DNA of 64,000 bases from a virus (IMGVR_UViG_3300031227_000018:1-64000); one strand, 5' to 3'. Positions 7,063 through 15,056 are shown, counted from the first letter of the stretch. Numbers and translations: made by a program. The notes: a model not told the origin generated them from the sequence alone.

Positions 7063-7084
7063 GAATAAATAAAAGGAGAATAAT

Positions 7085-7426
7085 ATGAATCCAGAAAATA
7101 TATGTTGTAGTTTAGAAACAGCGCAGGAAATTAAAGAAGCAGGATGGGTTAAGGAAACTGCATTTGTGTGGTTGGGACAATGCAATGAAAATTATAGGCT
7201 ATGGCCGATTAACCATATTGGTTATGTATTAGATGATATGGACGATTTTTACTATGCTCCCACCACTTCAGAAATATGTATTCCAGATGACTGTACAATC
7301 AAGCAATTCAGTGGAAGATTTACCTTTTACAAGGGAGGAGAACATGCAACATGCATTTACTATCCCACTGAAGCAGAAGCTAAAGCTGGAATGTGGATGT
7401 ATTTAAAAAGAGAGGAGTTGAAATGA
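7085..7426 (+). CDS. conserved phage protein (CSLE family), function unknown
   Basis: A 113-residue protein that begins MNPENICCSLETAQEIKEAGW and ends in an EAEAKAGMWMYLKREEL helix. The same start and end pattern recurs in the gene at 7629, so the two are paralogues. The layout (CSLE, then a KxLxEAGW-like helix, then APTTSEI, then EAxAKxxMxxYL) matches a widespread small phage and prophage family of unknown role, from memory. SD AAAGGAG lies upstream. The stop overlaps the next start as ATGA. Confidence 0.7.
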   Translation: MNPENICCSLETAQEIKEAGWVKETAFVWLGQCNENYRLWPINHIGYVLDDMDDFYYAPTTSEICIPDDCTIKQFSGRFTFYKGGEHATCIYYPTEAEAKAGMWMYLKREELK

Positions 7427-7632
7427 AGATTAAAAAGACAACTCTCAGTATATGTATAAATCAGGATTTAGAAAAGGAAGTTTGTGCCCTTGATGATGAG
7501 GGTAATATAATAACTATTTTCACTGAACAAGAGGTAGATGATTTTATAGAGAAATGGCAGACAACTGATTGGAACGTGGGACAAGAGGCTATTCTCAATA
7601 CTCGTTTTTTATTGGAAGAGAGGATGAAATGA
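7423..7632 (+). CDS. small hypothetical protein
   Basis: A 69-residue protein. ATG 7423 is chosen over in-frame ATG 7393 because it overlaps the previous stop as ATGA with SD GAGGAG upstream. A beta-rich N-terminus (KKTTLSICINQ) is followed by acidic loops and a VDDFIEKWQTTDW helix. It lies between the two CSLE-family paralogues and is joined to both by ATGA overlaps. The function is unknown. Confidence 0.6.
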   Translation: MKIKKTTLSICINQDLEKEVCALDDEGNIITIFTEQEVDDFIEKWQTTDWNVGQEAILNTRFLLEERMK

Positions 7633-7997
7633 ATCCAGAATCAATATGTTGTAGCTTAGAGACATCTAAGAAGTTACAAGAAGCAGGATGGGGTAGGGGA
7701 ACAGTGTTTGCGTGGGCTCAATTCAAAGACTTGTCAGAAAGACCTTTTGAATTATGTAGAATAGATATGCTCAATTTAGATGATTACAATTGGTATCCGG
7801 CCCCTACAAGTGCAGAGATAGAATTACCAGGCACTGATCAACATACATACTTTACAGATGGGAAATACCTTGATGGAACATGCGTGGAGGGGAAACCGTT
7901 TAGAATTTTTGATGGCGTCACTCATTTTGATGGGGAAACCGAAGTAGAAGCAAAAGCAAAAATGTGGTTATATTTAAAAGAAGGGGATTTAATATGA
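7629..7997 (+). CDS. conserved phage protein (CSLE family), second copy
   Basis: A 122-residue paralogue of the gene at 7085. ATG 7629 is chosen because it reproduces the paralogue's N-terminus (MNPESICCSLET) and forms ATGA with the previous stop, whereas the upstream ATG 7569 lies inside the previous gene. Shared elements are the LQEAGWGRGT helix, the YPAPTSAEIELP segment and the C-terminal EVEAKAKMWLYLKEGDLI. A small insertion (YLDGTCVEGKPF) is specific to this copy. The role is unknown. Confidence 0.7.
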   Translation: MNPESICCSLETSKKLQEAGWGRGTVFAWAQFKDLSERPFELCRIDMLNLDDYNWYPAPTSAEIELPGTDQHTYFTDGKYLDGTCVEGKPFRIFDGVTHFDGETEVEAKAKMWLYLKEGDLI

Positions 7998-8233
7998 AAA
8001 ATGAAGAATTGGATGCACTAAAAAATGCTTTAAGACATTCTCCATCATCGCTAAAGAATTGTGTCGTAGAAGCAATTCCCATTTATATGCATGGGATTGA
8101 GCCTGATACAGTTGATAACACATTTGAATGGTTTTATTGTCATTTTGCCTCATTAGAAAGTTGGCAGAGATACGGCTCGGATGTTAATTGGGATGGTTGG
8201 ATGAAAAAACTTATTAAACAATTAAACAATTAG
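7994..8233 (+). CDS. small hypothetical protein
   Basis: A 79-residue protein. ATG 7994 overlaps the previous stop as ATGA and has SD GAAGGGG upstream; the in-frame ATG 7964 is inside the previous gene. It has a helical N-terminus (ELDALKNALRHSPSSLKN) and a Trp-rich C-terminal half (WFYCHFASLESWQRY, then WDGWMKKLIKQL). It is the last gene before a long AT-rich gap and the sigma-like gene. The function is unknown. Confidence 0.6.
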   Translation: MKNEELDALKNALRHSPSSLKNCVVEAIPIYMHGIEPDTVDNTFEWFYCHFASLESWQRYGSDVNWDGWMKKLIKQLNN

Positions 8234-8390
8234 AAAAAGTAGAAAAAAAATAAAATTTAAATCAATAAAAAATAAAGATAAATTAGGGGAATAAAATTAA
8301 ATCATTAAATAATAACAATTTAACAATCTAATAATGGTTTTATTTATTATTACCTTTTCTTTTTCGAAGAACTAAAATAAAGTTATTCTT
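8234..8390 (+). promoter_or_regulatory. AT-rich intergenic region before the sigma-like gene
   Basis: 157 bases without a gene, extremely AT-rich, with many AATAAA and ATTAAAT runs. It does not contain the TAAAAAT-N16-TATAnT motif found before the virion genes. It probably holds an earlier-type promoter for the sigma-like gene (one TAATAAT box lies near 8330), but no convincing -35/-10 pair can be fixed. No terminator hairpin is seen. Confidence 0.3.
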
Positions 8391-8999
8391 GTGAATAGCA
8401 TCAAGTCACATTGCCCAATCTTGATAAGAAATAAACTCCCTAATACAATTTGTCCTTTCGCTTTAAACTCTATCCGTAGAGCTCGCGGTGAGAATATTGT
8501 CAAATCTTTCTATTATGATATAGAGGTTTTAGAAAGGGATTGTTGTGATTGGTATATTTTAGATGAAGAATCATGTCATTGTTTCTGGAAGTTTTGGTCA
8601 AACCCTGATAATGTAAGGGAATATACGTTAGAGGAAATAGCAGCTTTAACATGTGTTACAACAGCAACGGTGTATAATATAGAGCAGAAGGCATTAGCGA
8701 AAATTGCATTAGTTTATATTAACAATGTCGATGATTTAGATTTTAAGATTGAAAACATACAAGAGTTGAAGAAGGAGTTTGAGAAGAGGTGTAGGAAGAT
8801 TAAGGAAGTTGATGAGGAGATGTATGAGACTGCAACAGTAATAAGAATTAAGGCTTATCAAAAGGGGTTTTCGTTTCACCCATCTTATTCAGAAGAACCT
8901 ACCTCAGATTTTCATTCAGTAATAAAGTCGACTCCGTTCATTCCCCAAAAACAGATGAAATTACCGATATCTTTAATGTTTGATTTTGTTAAAAATTAG
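8391..8999 (+). CDS. sigma region 4-like transcription factor (candidate late sigma factor)
   Basis: A 202-residue protein. Residues about 76-106 (YTLEEIAALTCVTTATVYNI, then EQKALAKIAL) match the helix-turn-helix of sigma-70 region 4, which reads the -35 element and ends in a conserved EQKAL/EKKAL helix. Upstream is a Cys/Trp-rich segment (CDWYIL, then CHCFWKFW) at 52-70. The C-terminal half is a basic helix (IQELKKEFEKRCRKIKEVDEEM) and a less ordered tail. No region 2 is seen, so it may work with a partner or with host sigma. The GTG start lacks an SD. A phage-type promoter overlaps its stop. Confidence 0.65.
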   Translation: MNSIKSHCPILIRNKLPNTICPFALNSIRRARGENIVKSFYYDIEVLERDCCDWYILDEESCHCFWKFWSNPDNVREYTLEEIAALTCVTTATVYNIEQKALAKIALVYINNVDDLDFKIENIQELKKEFEKRCRKIKEVDEEMYETATVIRIKAYQKGFSFHPSYSEEPTSDFHSVIKSTPFIPQKQMKLPISLMFDFVKN

Positions 9000-9018
9000 T
9001 TAGCAAAATAAGTATACT
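8990..9018 (+). promoter_or_regulatory. phage late promoter P1 (TAAAAAT-N16-TATACT)
   Basis: TAAAAAT at 8990-8996 and TATACT at 9013-9018 with 16 bases between. The site overlaps the end of the sigma-like gene and lies nine bases before ATG 9027, so a transcript starting about seven bases after the -10 box would begin next to the start codon. It is the first of ten such sites. Confidence 0.6.
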
Positions 9019-9026
9019 TTTAGCTG

Positions 9027-9227
9027 ATGATATCTATTGAACATTTATACCCAGATATTGAGGGTAGTGTAGATGCTGCCATACGTTTTCTTATTGGATT
9101 GTCTCATGACGAGACTATTGATAATCTAAAAATAACAATAGCAAAATATAAAAAGCATAATCAAAAAAGGTATCGTGTCGTTTTATCAAAGGTTTTAGTC
9201 AAAGACAAAGTGAAGGGATCAAAATGA
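9027..9227 (+). CDS. small hypothetical protein at head of capsid operon
   Basis: A 66-residue protein with no SD before ATG 9027. The -10 box of promoter P1 ends at 9018, so its mRNA may be leaderless. The N-terminal half (YPDIEGSVDAAIRFLIGLS) is helical and the C-terminal half is very basic (KYKKHNQKRYR). The stop overlaps the protease start (ATGA). It might be a small head-assembly protein by position only. Confidence 0.55.
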   Translation: MISIEHLYPDIEGSVDAAIRFLIGLSHDETIDNLKITIAKYKKHNQKRYRVVLSKVLVKDKVKGSK

Positions 9228-11419
9228 AATCCAATTTTCAAATAAGTCTCCCAGTAGAATTATGTGAGAAGTCTAAGCAAGGGTGGAAGATTAAGGGTGT
9301 CGCTTCTACTGATGACAAAGATCTTCAAGGTGAAATAGTGAAGCAGCAGGGGCTTGACTTTTCTCATATTCGTAAAGGTCTGGGGTTGTTTAACTGGAAT
9401 CATAAGAATGATCCTCAATACATATTGGGCAAGATTGATAAGGCATATCTGGATAAGCAGAATAGGAGTATCGTTGAAGGTTACCTTTTTGAGCATCAGG
9501 ATAATGCTAAGGCAATCGTCAATATAATGAAGTCATTAGAACCAGAAGATAAGCATCGTATTCAGATGTCTATTGAGGGTAAAATAGTTCAAAGAAGTGG
9601 GAATAGTGGGAGCACAATTAAGCAGGCTAAAGTGGAAAAGGTTGCACTCACTCTTGATGCTGTTAATCGAAAGACTTACACTGAATTTGCTAAGTCTCTC
9701 TTATCAGATGAAGATGTCGACACCGACGAAGATACATTAAAAAAGGTTGATATCAAAGGACTTGATGATAAGATTGAGGCATTGACGAAGATGTTGACAG
9801 TTGGAGACGGTGGGGATAAGGCTCCGGGAACAAGAAGTGGTGGGAGTGCTATCGTTGAAGAGGATCTTGATGATGATTTAACTGATGTCGGTGAAAAGAA
9901 GTGTCCTGGCAGCAAAATACGTTCAAAAGGTAAGGGAAGGGGTAAGGGTGTTGGTGAGAAAAAAGGCCCCATTGGTCGTCATGGTGATATTGATAGAAAA
10001 GGTAAGGGGCCAGCTGATAAGGCATTTGTTGATGACGATGAAAACGATAATGATGATGAATTGAAGAAGCCAACTAAGAAGGCGTTTGATCGTTGTGAAG
10101 CGATAAGGCTGTTACATAAAGCCACATGGCTTAGGATGAAAAAGGCATACCCTGATCTATCATTAGATACTATCATGCATATGACTGATAATTTGGTTGA
10201 AGAAGCTCTAGAAAAGGGTTCTAAAAAGAATATCGTAAGTGATATTAGTGGTATTGTTTCTGAGATTGTGAAACTTAAAGCGGATGATGCTGAAAAGAAT
10301 AAGAAGGAAATCATCAAACTCCATGGACAGATAGATGAAAAGCTCCATAATTATGTTGGCAAAGAGGCGTTGACTCCTGGTGAAAAAGATGGTACCAAAA
10401 AATCATTATCATTCGCTCTCGATCTTATGAAGGGTGGTAAAGGTCTTCCAGTAGGCACCATTCGCGATTGGAAGGGTCAAAAGTATAAGAAGGAGGCCGA
10501 GGGTAAGTGGGTACCAGTCAAGGATCCTGGTGATGGTGGAAAAGCTCCAGAAGGGGAAGAGAAGAAGCCAGGTGGAGTTGATGGTATCAAAGAAAAGGTT
10601 TCAGCTAAGTTGAAGGAAATCAATCAAACGATGGGGAAGCTCACGCAGGATCTTGAGGCGTTGAAGGTGTTTGATGCTGAGCAGCTTGATTTTGCTGAGG
10701 GTGACTTACCTGATGATGAGGCTCTTAATGGTATGATTGAGAGTTTGAAGGGGACGAGAGAGAAGTTGGTGACAGGACAAAAGACAAAAGATAAGAATTT
10801 GGCCAGTAAGATTGAAGGTGGAGAAGGTGTTGATTGGGAATGGTCTGAAAAATTGTTAGATAGATTAGTTGGAGATATAGAACATGGTGACATTAAATAC
10901 ACATCTGAGTATACCGATAAATTGAAAGAATTAGCAAGTGAAAGCGGGGATAAAAAGTTTTCGGAATTTGTTGACAACCTCAGTGATGCTTTGGATAATG
11001 CTGAGAAAGATGACGATGCTGACGATGAAATTGCTAATTTACAAGAATATGTTTGGAATAAGGGTAAGATTGAGGGTGGTGAAGATAAGAAGCGGTCTAG
11101 TGATATCCGTGATGCTTCTATTCATGTGGACAATATTGTTGATGAAATAAAGGATCTTGGATATACCAGCGGTGAACTGGCTAATTCAGCTAATGAACTT
11201 AGAGAGGCTCAATCGGTTTTAGAAGAAAAGAAAGATGCTCAATCCATGAGATCTTTGGCTTCTACGGCAAAAGAAATTAAAGTAAAATTAGAAGAGTACG
11301 AAGATGTTGATGATAGTAATTCGGTGTTTGAAGATATCGATGGTTTGATTGGAATAGAAATTACAGAAGGCGAAGATAAGAAAGAAGATAAGAAAGAAGA
11401 TAAGAAAGCCAAACAATAA
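9224..11419 (+). CDS. prohead protease fused to scaffold-like C-terminal region
   Basis: A 731-residue protein. Residues 1-150 match phage prohead serine proteases: a VASTDDKDLQGEIV opening, His60 in FNWNH followed by ILGKI, Ser116 in QMSIEGKI, and VALTLDAVN at 140-148. These proteases cleave scaffold and capsid proteins inside the prohead. The remaining 580 residues are low-complexity and highly charged (Lys, Asp, Glu, Gly). They include a short motif, LPVGTIRDWKGQKY (about 406-420), that recurs in phage head proteins, and long coiled-coil stretches, ending in KKEDKKEDKK repeats. The C-terminal part probably acts as scaffold and is self-processed; that is inference. Confidence 0.75.
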   Translation: MKSNFQISLPVELCEKSKQGWKIKGVASTDDKDLQGEIVKQQGLDFSHIRKGLGLFNWNHKNDPQYILGKIDKAYLDKQNRSIVEGYLFEHQDNAKAIVNIMKSLEPEDKHRIQMSIEGKIVQRSGNSGSTIKQAKVEKVALTLDAVNRKTYTEFAKSLLSDEDVDTDEDTLKKVDIKGLDDKIEALTKMLTVGDGGDKAPGTRSGGSAIVEEDLDDDLTDVGEKKCPGSKIRSKGKGRGKGVGEKKGPIGRHGDIDRKGKGPADKAFVDDDENDNDDELKKPTKKAFDRCEAIRLLHKATWLRMKKAYPDLSLDTIMHMTDNLVEEALEKGSKKNIVSDISGIVSEIVKLKADDAEKNKKEIIKLHGQIDEKLHNYVGKEALTPGEKDGTKKSLSFALDLMKGGKGLPVGTIRDWKGQKYKKEAEGKWVPVKDPGDGGKAPEGEEKKPGGVDGIKEKVSAKLKEINQTMGKLTQDLEALKVFDAEQLDFAEGDLPDDEALNGMIESLKGTREKLVTGQKTKDKNLASKIEGGEGVDWEWSEKLLDRLVGDIEHGDIKYTSEYTDKLKELASESGDKKFSEFVDNLSDALDNAEKDDDADDEIANLQEYVWNKGKIEGGEDKKRSSDIRDASIHVDNIVDEIKDLGYTSGELANSANELREAQSVLEEKKDAQSMRSLASTAKEIKVKLEEYEDVDDSNSVFEDIDGLIGIEITEGEDKKEDKKEDKKAKQ

Positions 11420-11710
11420 ATGACAACATTAAGAAAGTCTAGAAGACTGTCGCCAGGTAAGAAGGTATTGAGACCTAACAGTTTAAAAACTAAGTTGACA
11501 CGAACTAAGCCGAGGGAGATAGTTGAGAAGGAAGTTTTAGTCAAAGAAGTTGATGAAGTGGTAGTTGAAAAGGTGATCAAAGAAGAAGCAATTAAGAAGG
11601 TGGTGAAAGAAGAGGTAGTTAAGAAGGTTCCAACTAAAACTTCATGGTTCAGACGAGCCTATTCAACTGTAATTTCTTATTTAAGAGGTGGAGGTAGCAA
11701 TGTTAAATGA
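11420..11710 (+). CDS. Lys/Glu/Val-repeat protein
   Basis: A 96-residue protein beginning directly after the protease stop. The first third is basic (RKSRRLSPGKKVLR). Residues about 35-70 are imperfect repeats of VVKEEVxKK-like units (EKEVLVKEVDEVVVEKVIKEE and so on), predicted as an extended amphipathic helix. It ends with SWFRRAYSTVISYLRGGG. The position suggests a head-assembly or internal head protein. No family is recognised, and its low complexity makes homology calls unreliable. Confidence 0.5.
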   Translation: MTTLRKSRRLSPGKKVLRPNSLKTKLTRTKPREIVEKEVLVKEVDEVVVEKVIKEEAIKKVVKEEVVKKVPTKTSWFRRAYSTVISYLRGGGSNVK

Positions 11711-12092
11711 AAAGAAGAGTCAGAATGTTCTTGATATGTATGCTGTTGAAGACTTAGCTAAAGGCCGCGTTAGCCTTGAGGTGATGCAGTATTTATTGAG
11801 AAAGGGTGGTCCAGGAAGTGGGGTAAAAGGGCATAAAACATCTAAAGACCAAGAAAATAAATTAAGAAAAGAATATAGCGATTTAGTAGAAGAGGTGGAT
11901 CATCTTACATTGAAAAGAAAGCAATTTCCAGATAACAAAGATAGGTATAACAAAGAAATAAAGAAGTTAGAGGGTAAACAAGATAAAGTTTTGTCTGATT
12001 TAAAAGCATTGAGGTCTCGTAAGATTAATCCGTCTCACATAAAAGATACTGTAAGGGATGGTATGAAGCAAAACAAGGAGAATCTCAATTAA
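11700..12092 (+). CDS. small head-assembly-type protein with GGPGSG motif
   Basis: A protein of about 130 residues. ATG 11700 is chosen because it has an SD (AGGTGGAGG) upstream; the in-frame ATG 11688 overlaps that SD. A short motif, RKGGPGSGVKGHKT (about 34-47), is common in phage head morphogenesis proteins and protease-scaffold proteins. A long basic coiled coil (DLVEEVDHLTLKRKQ, then KKLEGKQDKVLSDLKAL) follows. It probably assists capsid assembly, based on motif and position. Confidence 0.6.
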   Translation: MLNEKKSQNVLDMYAVEDLAKGRVSLEVMQYLLRKGGPGSGVKGHKTSKDQENKLRKEYSDLVEEVDHLTLKRKQFPDNKDRYNKEIKKLEGKQDKVLSDLKALRSRKINPSHIKDTVRDGMKQNKENLN

Positions 12093-12094
12093 TC

Positions 12095-12298
12095 ATGACA
12101 GTCGATAAAAAACACATGGATTTACATAAAAAAGAAAAGATGAAGCAGGCACTTCTTGACAAACTTAGAGCGATTAGTACGATGAGAATAACACTTCAAA
12201 GGAAGCCGAATCTTGTTAAGTCTCAGGAGTTGGATGAGTGGGAGGGTAGGGTGATAGCTGAAATAGAGGAGATAGACGATGATAATAACACCATTTGA
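12095..12298 (+). CDS. small coiled-coil hypothetical protein
   Basis: A 67-residue charged helical protein (HKKEKMKQALLDKLRAIS, then WEGRVIAEIEEIDDD). ATG 12095 has an SD (AAGGAG) rather far upstream inside the previous gene, so initiation may rely on coupling to it. The last 20 bases overlap the next gene in another frame. The function is unknown. Confidence 0.5.
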   Translation: MTVDKKHMDLHKKEKMKQALLDKLRAISTMRITLQRKPNLVKSQELDEWEGRVIAEIEEIDDDNNTI

Positions 12299-12551
12299 TA
12301 GAAGTAAGACTGCAGAAATGAACAGACACTTGGTTCCCAAGATTTACAGGGAACTGAAAGCGTTTCGCTATGGTAAACAGGATGTAAAGAATTTCTTCAG
12401 TAGTCAACAAGGTAGATTCCTCGCTAATAAGATTGCAGCCATTTATAGGGATTCCATTTTACCTTTGAAGGAGAAAGAAAAGAATATCATGCGAATTGTC
12501 AGAAACACTTATGTAAATTATCGAATAGGGCAGAGAAGTTTATCTATCTAA
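12279..12551 (+). CDS. small basic hypothetical protein
   Basis: A 90-residue basic protein, almost all helical (MNRHLVPKIYRELKAFRYGK, then RFLANKIAAIYRDSILP, then NIMRIVRNTYVNYRIG). The start overlaps the previous gene by 20 bases. It is the last gene of the protease operon before promoter P2. It might be a head-completion or internal protein by position; nothing specific is recognised. Confidence 0.55.
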   Translation: MIITPFDRSKTAEMNRHLVPKIYRELKAFRYGKQDVKNFFSSQQGRFLANKIAAIYRDSILPLKEKEKNIMRIVRNTYVNYRIGQRSLSI

Positions 12552-12564
12552 AAAGTATTTCAGC

Positions 12565-12593
12565 TAAAAATAAAACTTAAAAAACAATATAAT
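12565..12593 (+). promoter_or_regulatory. phage late promoter P2 (TAAAAAT-N16-TATAAT)
   Basis: TAAAAAT at 12565-12571 and a perfect TATAAT at 12588-12593 with 16 bases between, in the gap between genes ending at 12551 and starting at 12616. The downstream gene has its own SD, so the transcript has a normal short leader. Confidence 0.65.
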
Positions 12594-12615
12594 AAAGTGG
12601 TAGAGGAGGAAGACC

Positions 12616-12969
12616 TTGGCTTTAGAAAACTTTAGGATATCAGGAGGGTTATCGGTATCGGATACGGTTATCAGTAATGCCGATTCTTTTGATGCTATAT
12701 TGGATACATTTTATGAACTCATCAAGCCCACTTCGGGTGGGGGTGAAGGAATCGTCGTAGTGGATGATGCTAAGTTGAGCTTAACTAAGGCAGGAGCTGA
12801 TAAGAAGTTATATTTAAGCAGTGACGGTACATGGAGTGGAACTACGGTTGAGACTGCGGATGAGAACACTGAGATTGATGATATAAAGAGTGTAACCATT
12901 TATATAGATCAAAATGGTATGAAGATGATGGTGGATGTGAGTTCATGTGAAGCCGATATCACTGCTTAG
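12616..12969 (+). CDS. virion surface protein candidate (short paralogue)
   Basis: A 117-residue protein starting at TTG 12616, supported by SD GAGGAGGAAG just upstream. The C-terminal domain (VDDAKLSLTKAG, then LYLSSDGTWSGTTV, then IKSVTIYIDQNGM) is a beta-rich unit repeated with clear similarity in the next gene, so the two arose by tandem duplication. It heads a block of virion surface and fibre proteins. The exact role is unknown. Confidence 0.65.
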   Translation: MALENFRISGGLSVSDTVISNADSFDAILDTFYELIKPTSGGGEGIVVVDDAKLSLTKAGADKKLYLSSDGTWSGTTVETADENTEIDDIKSVTIYIDQNGMKMMVDVSSCEADITA

Positions 12970-12983
12970 GGTTTATATGCTAT

Positions 12984-13730
12984 ATGGCGATAGAGAAACT
13001 AAAATTTTTGAGTGCTGGAGAGGTTCAAACTGCTACTTCTGAAGAGGATATTGAAGAAGTTATAGGCGGTGAAGTCTATGACATGATATCTACAATAAAG
13101 GGTCGTGTGAGGGTGGACGATGCGAAGTTGGCGGTAACTAAGGCAGGAAGTGGGAAGCAATTATGGGTGGATAGCGATGGAACGTGGGTTGGTACCACTG
13201 TTAAGACGGCAGACGGTGTTACCACTTTTGATAATTTAAAGAGTGTGACGATTCGTCTTGATAGTAGTGGATTGAAAGTGGCTGTTCGTTGTGATCCAAT
13301 TGAGGTGGATCTCAGTAATGTTTCTCAAGGAGTGATTATGTCGAAAGTTACAAAAGCAGTGACATTCAGCAACACCACTGGCACTGTAGATTTATTTACG
13401 GTTACGGGGGATGTTCAAATTAAACTGTTAGCTGTAGCTAAAACCACTTGCGCTTCGGTTGCTGATTGTAACGCTCAAGTAGGTATCGCTGGGGATCTGG
13501 ATGCGATATTGCCTGATACGGATATCACTTTGTTAGCTGCTGAAGAAATTTGGAATGATACTTTTCCATCTTCAGAAATAGAAGCAATGGGGGAATCTTC
13601 AAGAGATTATAATATATCAGATGGCAACGATATAATAATGACTTTATCAGCCCAAGCAGATTCAGGTGCCATCACATTTTATTGTTTTTGGACGCCATTG
13701 TCTGCTAATGGAAATGTAGTAGCAGCATAA
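12984..13730 (+). CDS. virion surface protein candidate (long paralogue)
   Basis: A 248-residue protein. Residues about 36-105 repeat the beta domain of the previous gene (VDDAKLAVTKAG, then LWVDSDGTWVGTTV, then LKSVTIRLDSSGL). Residues 120-248 form a second beta-rich domain (TFSNTTGTVDLFTVTGDVQI and so on, with two Cys) that resembles phage decoration or fibre-base beta sandwiches. No SD is obvious before ATG 12984. It is probably a virion structural protein. Confidence 0.65.
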   Translation: MAIEKLKFLSAGEVQTATSEEDIEEVIGGEVYDMISTIKGRVRVDDAKLAVTKAGSGKQLWVDSDGTWVGTTVKTADGVTTFDNLKSVTIRLDSSGLKVAVRCDPIEVDLSNVSQGVIMSKVTKAVTFSNTTGTVDLFTVTGDVQIKLLAVAKTTCASVADCNAQVGIAGDLDAILPDTDITLLAAEEIWNDTFPSSEIEAMGESSRDYNISDGNDIIMTLSAQADSGAITFYCFWTPLSANGNVVAA

Positions 13731-13740
13731 GGGAGGAAAT

Positions 13741-14178
13741 ATGGGTGGAGTGTATGTAGCAGGAAAACCGACTACGGGTGATAGGATTCATGTTATTAAC
13801 GAGCATCTTCATGGAAGGTGTTATTGTTACCCCACATTAGCAGCGGATATAAATGTTTCAGATGGGGGGAGTTCATGGGCTGAGGGGTCTTTAACTCAAA
13901 TTGTGGCAGCAGGGGTTATAACGATGCCATTTGATATTCATTATTTATCTGTCAGTGCTGTTTCTAATAAAGATTTGTATGAACTTTCGCTTTATTATGG
14001 AGATACTGATATTGAATGTGGGAGAATAAGGTTTGCGAGGGATTCTAACCAATATAATCCCCCTCACATTCCATTTATGACTCCACTTTTGCCTGCTGGT
14101 TCAAGAATAAGGGCAAAGTTGGCCAGTTTAACTGGTGGATTTGATGCAGATATCAGTGTTTTTTATCACATGTATTAA
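13741..14178 (+). CDS. virion structural protein candidate
   Basis: A 145-residue beta-rich protein with SD GGGAGG upstream. It starts MGGVYVAGKPTTGDRIH, has a Cys-containing strand (GRCYCYPTL), and ends with LPAGSRIRAKLAS and a short hydrophobic tail. The composition (Gly, Ser, Thr, Asp; few Lys) is like the neighbouring virion proteins and unlike the early genes. It is possibly a jelly-roll decoration or fibre-base protein. No family is identified. Confidence 0.6.
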   Translation: MGGVYVAGKPTTGDRIHVINEHLHGRCYCYPTLAADINVSDGGSSWAEGSLTQIVAAGVITMPFDIHYLSVSAVSNKDLYELSLYYGDTDIECGRIRFARDSNQYNPPHIPFMTPLLPAGSRIRAKLASLTGGFDADISVFYHMY

Positions 14179-14192
14179 TAGAGGAGAATATT

Positions 14193-15056
14193 ATGGGCGG
14201 AAACATAGACAATTCTTTAGAGTTACTTTCTCAAACCTTACAAGCTGATCATCAAGCATACGCTGGGAGAGTAACTCATCCGTATTTTTATATTCAGCAG
14301 GTAGCGTCTGCCGTTGGATTGTTGGCTGATCCGTCCACTCCGATAGCTCTTGCAACTGGTGGAACTGTGGCAGGTACTTTCACTGTAGCTGGCTTGGGAA
14401 CTTTGGTTGAGGGATTAAGAACGAGTGTTCGTGCTGATGGTGAAGAAACTTTGGACGTGATAATTTCTGATATCACTGGTTTAACTATCACGGTTGGATT
14501 AGCTGAGACTCCGGGGACTTTAGATCTCAGTGCTTATACCGTGGCAAAGAATGCATCCGTTTTATCAATGTCCGCATCTAACACTATTTGGGAATTGTTA
14601 GGGTTGCCATTTGGTATGAGGACTATGGGACGTTACGTCAATGTTGCTACGTGGCAAAATTTAGTTAACGGTCAATTCGGTTGTTTTCGTTTGACTCAAG
14701 ATGGCAAGTTGATGACTGATGCTACCTTTTCTGGAGCAATCACTGTCAATACAGATCCCATTAGATTCAATAGAAGGTTTTATGTTGAAATAACTGTTAC
14801 TGATGCAGATCAGGCTATTAGTTTCGTGGACGCGGTTCATGGAGCATTTTTAGCAGACTTAATCATGATTGCTAATGATGATGCTGCAAATGCTGTATAT
14901 TATGATTATGGAGCAGCCGCAGTGGCAGATGCTAATCATGGGAAGGTTTTAGATGGAGAGGTTTTTGAAAGTCAATATCAGAGTGGTAATATTCATGTAA
15001 TTTGCGCAGCAGGTCTAACTGCTCTCATTCGTGTTTGGGGTTGGGCGGAGGCATAA
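14193..15056 (+). CDS. virion structural protein candidate
   Basis: A 287-residue protein. Residues about 50-125 form a beta domain (TVAGTFTVAGLGTLVEGLR, then ISDITGLTITVG, then LSAYTVAKNASV) that resembles segments in the sheath (43046) and the gpJ-like protein (55268). The C-terminal half (VEITVTDADQAISFVDAVHG, then IHVICAAGLTALIRVWGWAE) is another beta sandwich. It is likely a virion surface protein. SD GAGGAG lies upstream. Confidence 0.6.
   Translation: MGGNIDNSLELLSQTLQADHQAYAGRVTHPYFYIQQVASAVGLLADPSTPIALATGGTVAGTFTVAGLGTLVEGLRTSVRADGEETLDVIISDITGLTITVGLAETPGTLDLSAYTVAKNASVLSMSASNTIWELLGLPFGMRTMGRYVNVATWQNLVNGQFGCFRLTQDGKLMTDATFSGAITVNTDPIRFNRRFYVEITVTDADQAISFVDAVHGAFLADLIMIANDDAANAVYYDYGAAAVADANHGKVLDGEVFESQYQSGNIHVICAAGLTALIRVWGWAEA

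Noticed and set aside
8361-8389. Possible late-type promoter directly before the sigma-like gene (TATTCT at 8384)
   Set aside because: The base run 16 bases upstream (TTTTCGA) does not match the heptamer, and the box is too close to the GTG start.
9676-10317. Long - strand open frames opposite the protease gene
   Set aside because: They are shadows of the Lys/Asp/Gly-rich + strand coding sequence, without SDs or recognisable proteins.
11340-11420. Tandem DNA repeat or CRISPR-like array at the end of the protease gene
   Set aside because: The repeated AAGAAAGAAGAT units are codons of a KKED peptide repeat inside the gene; there are no spacers.
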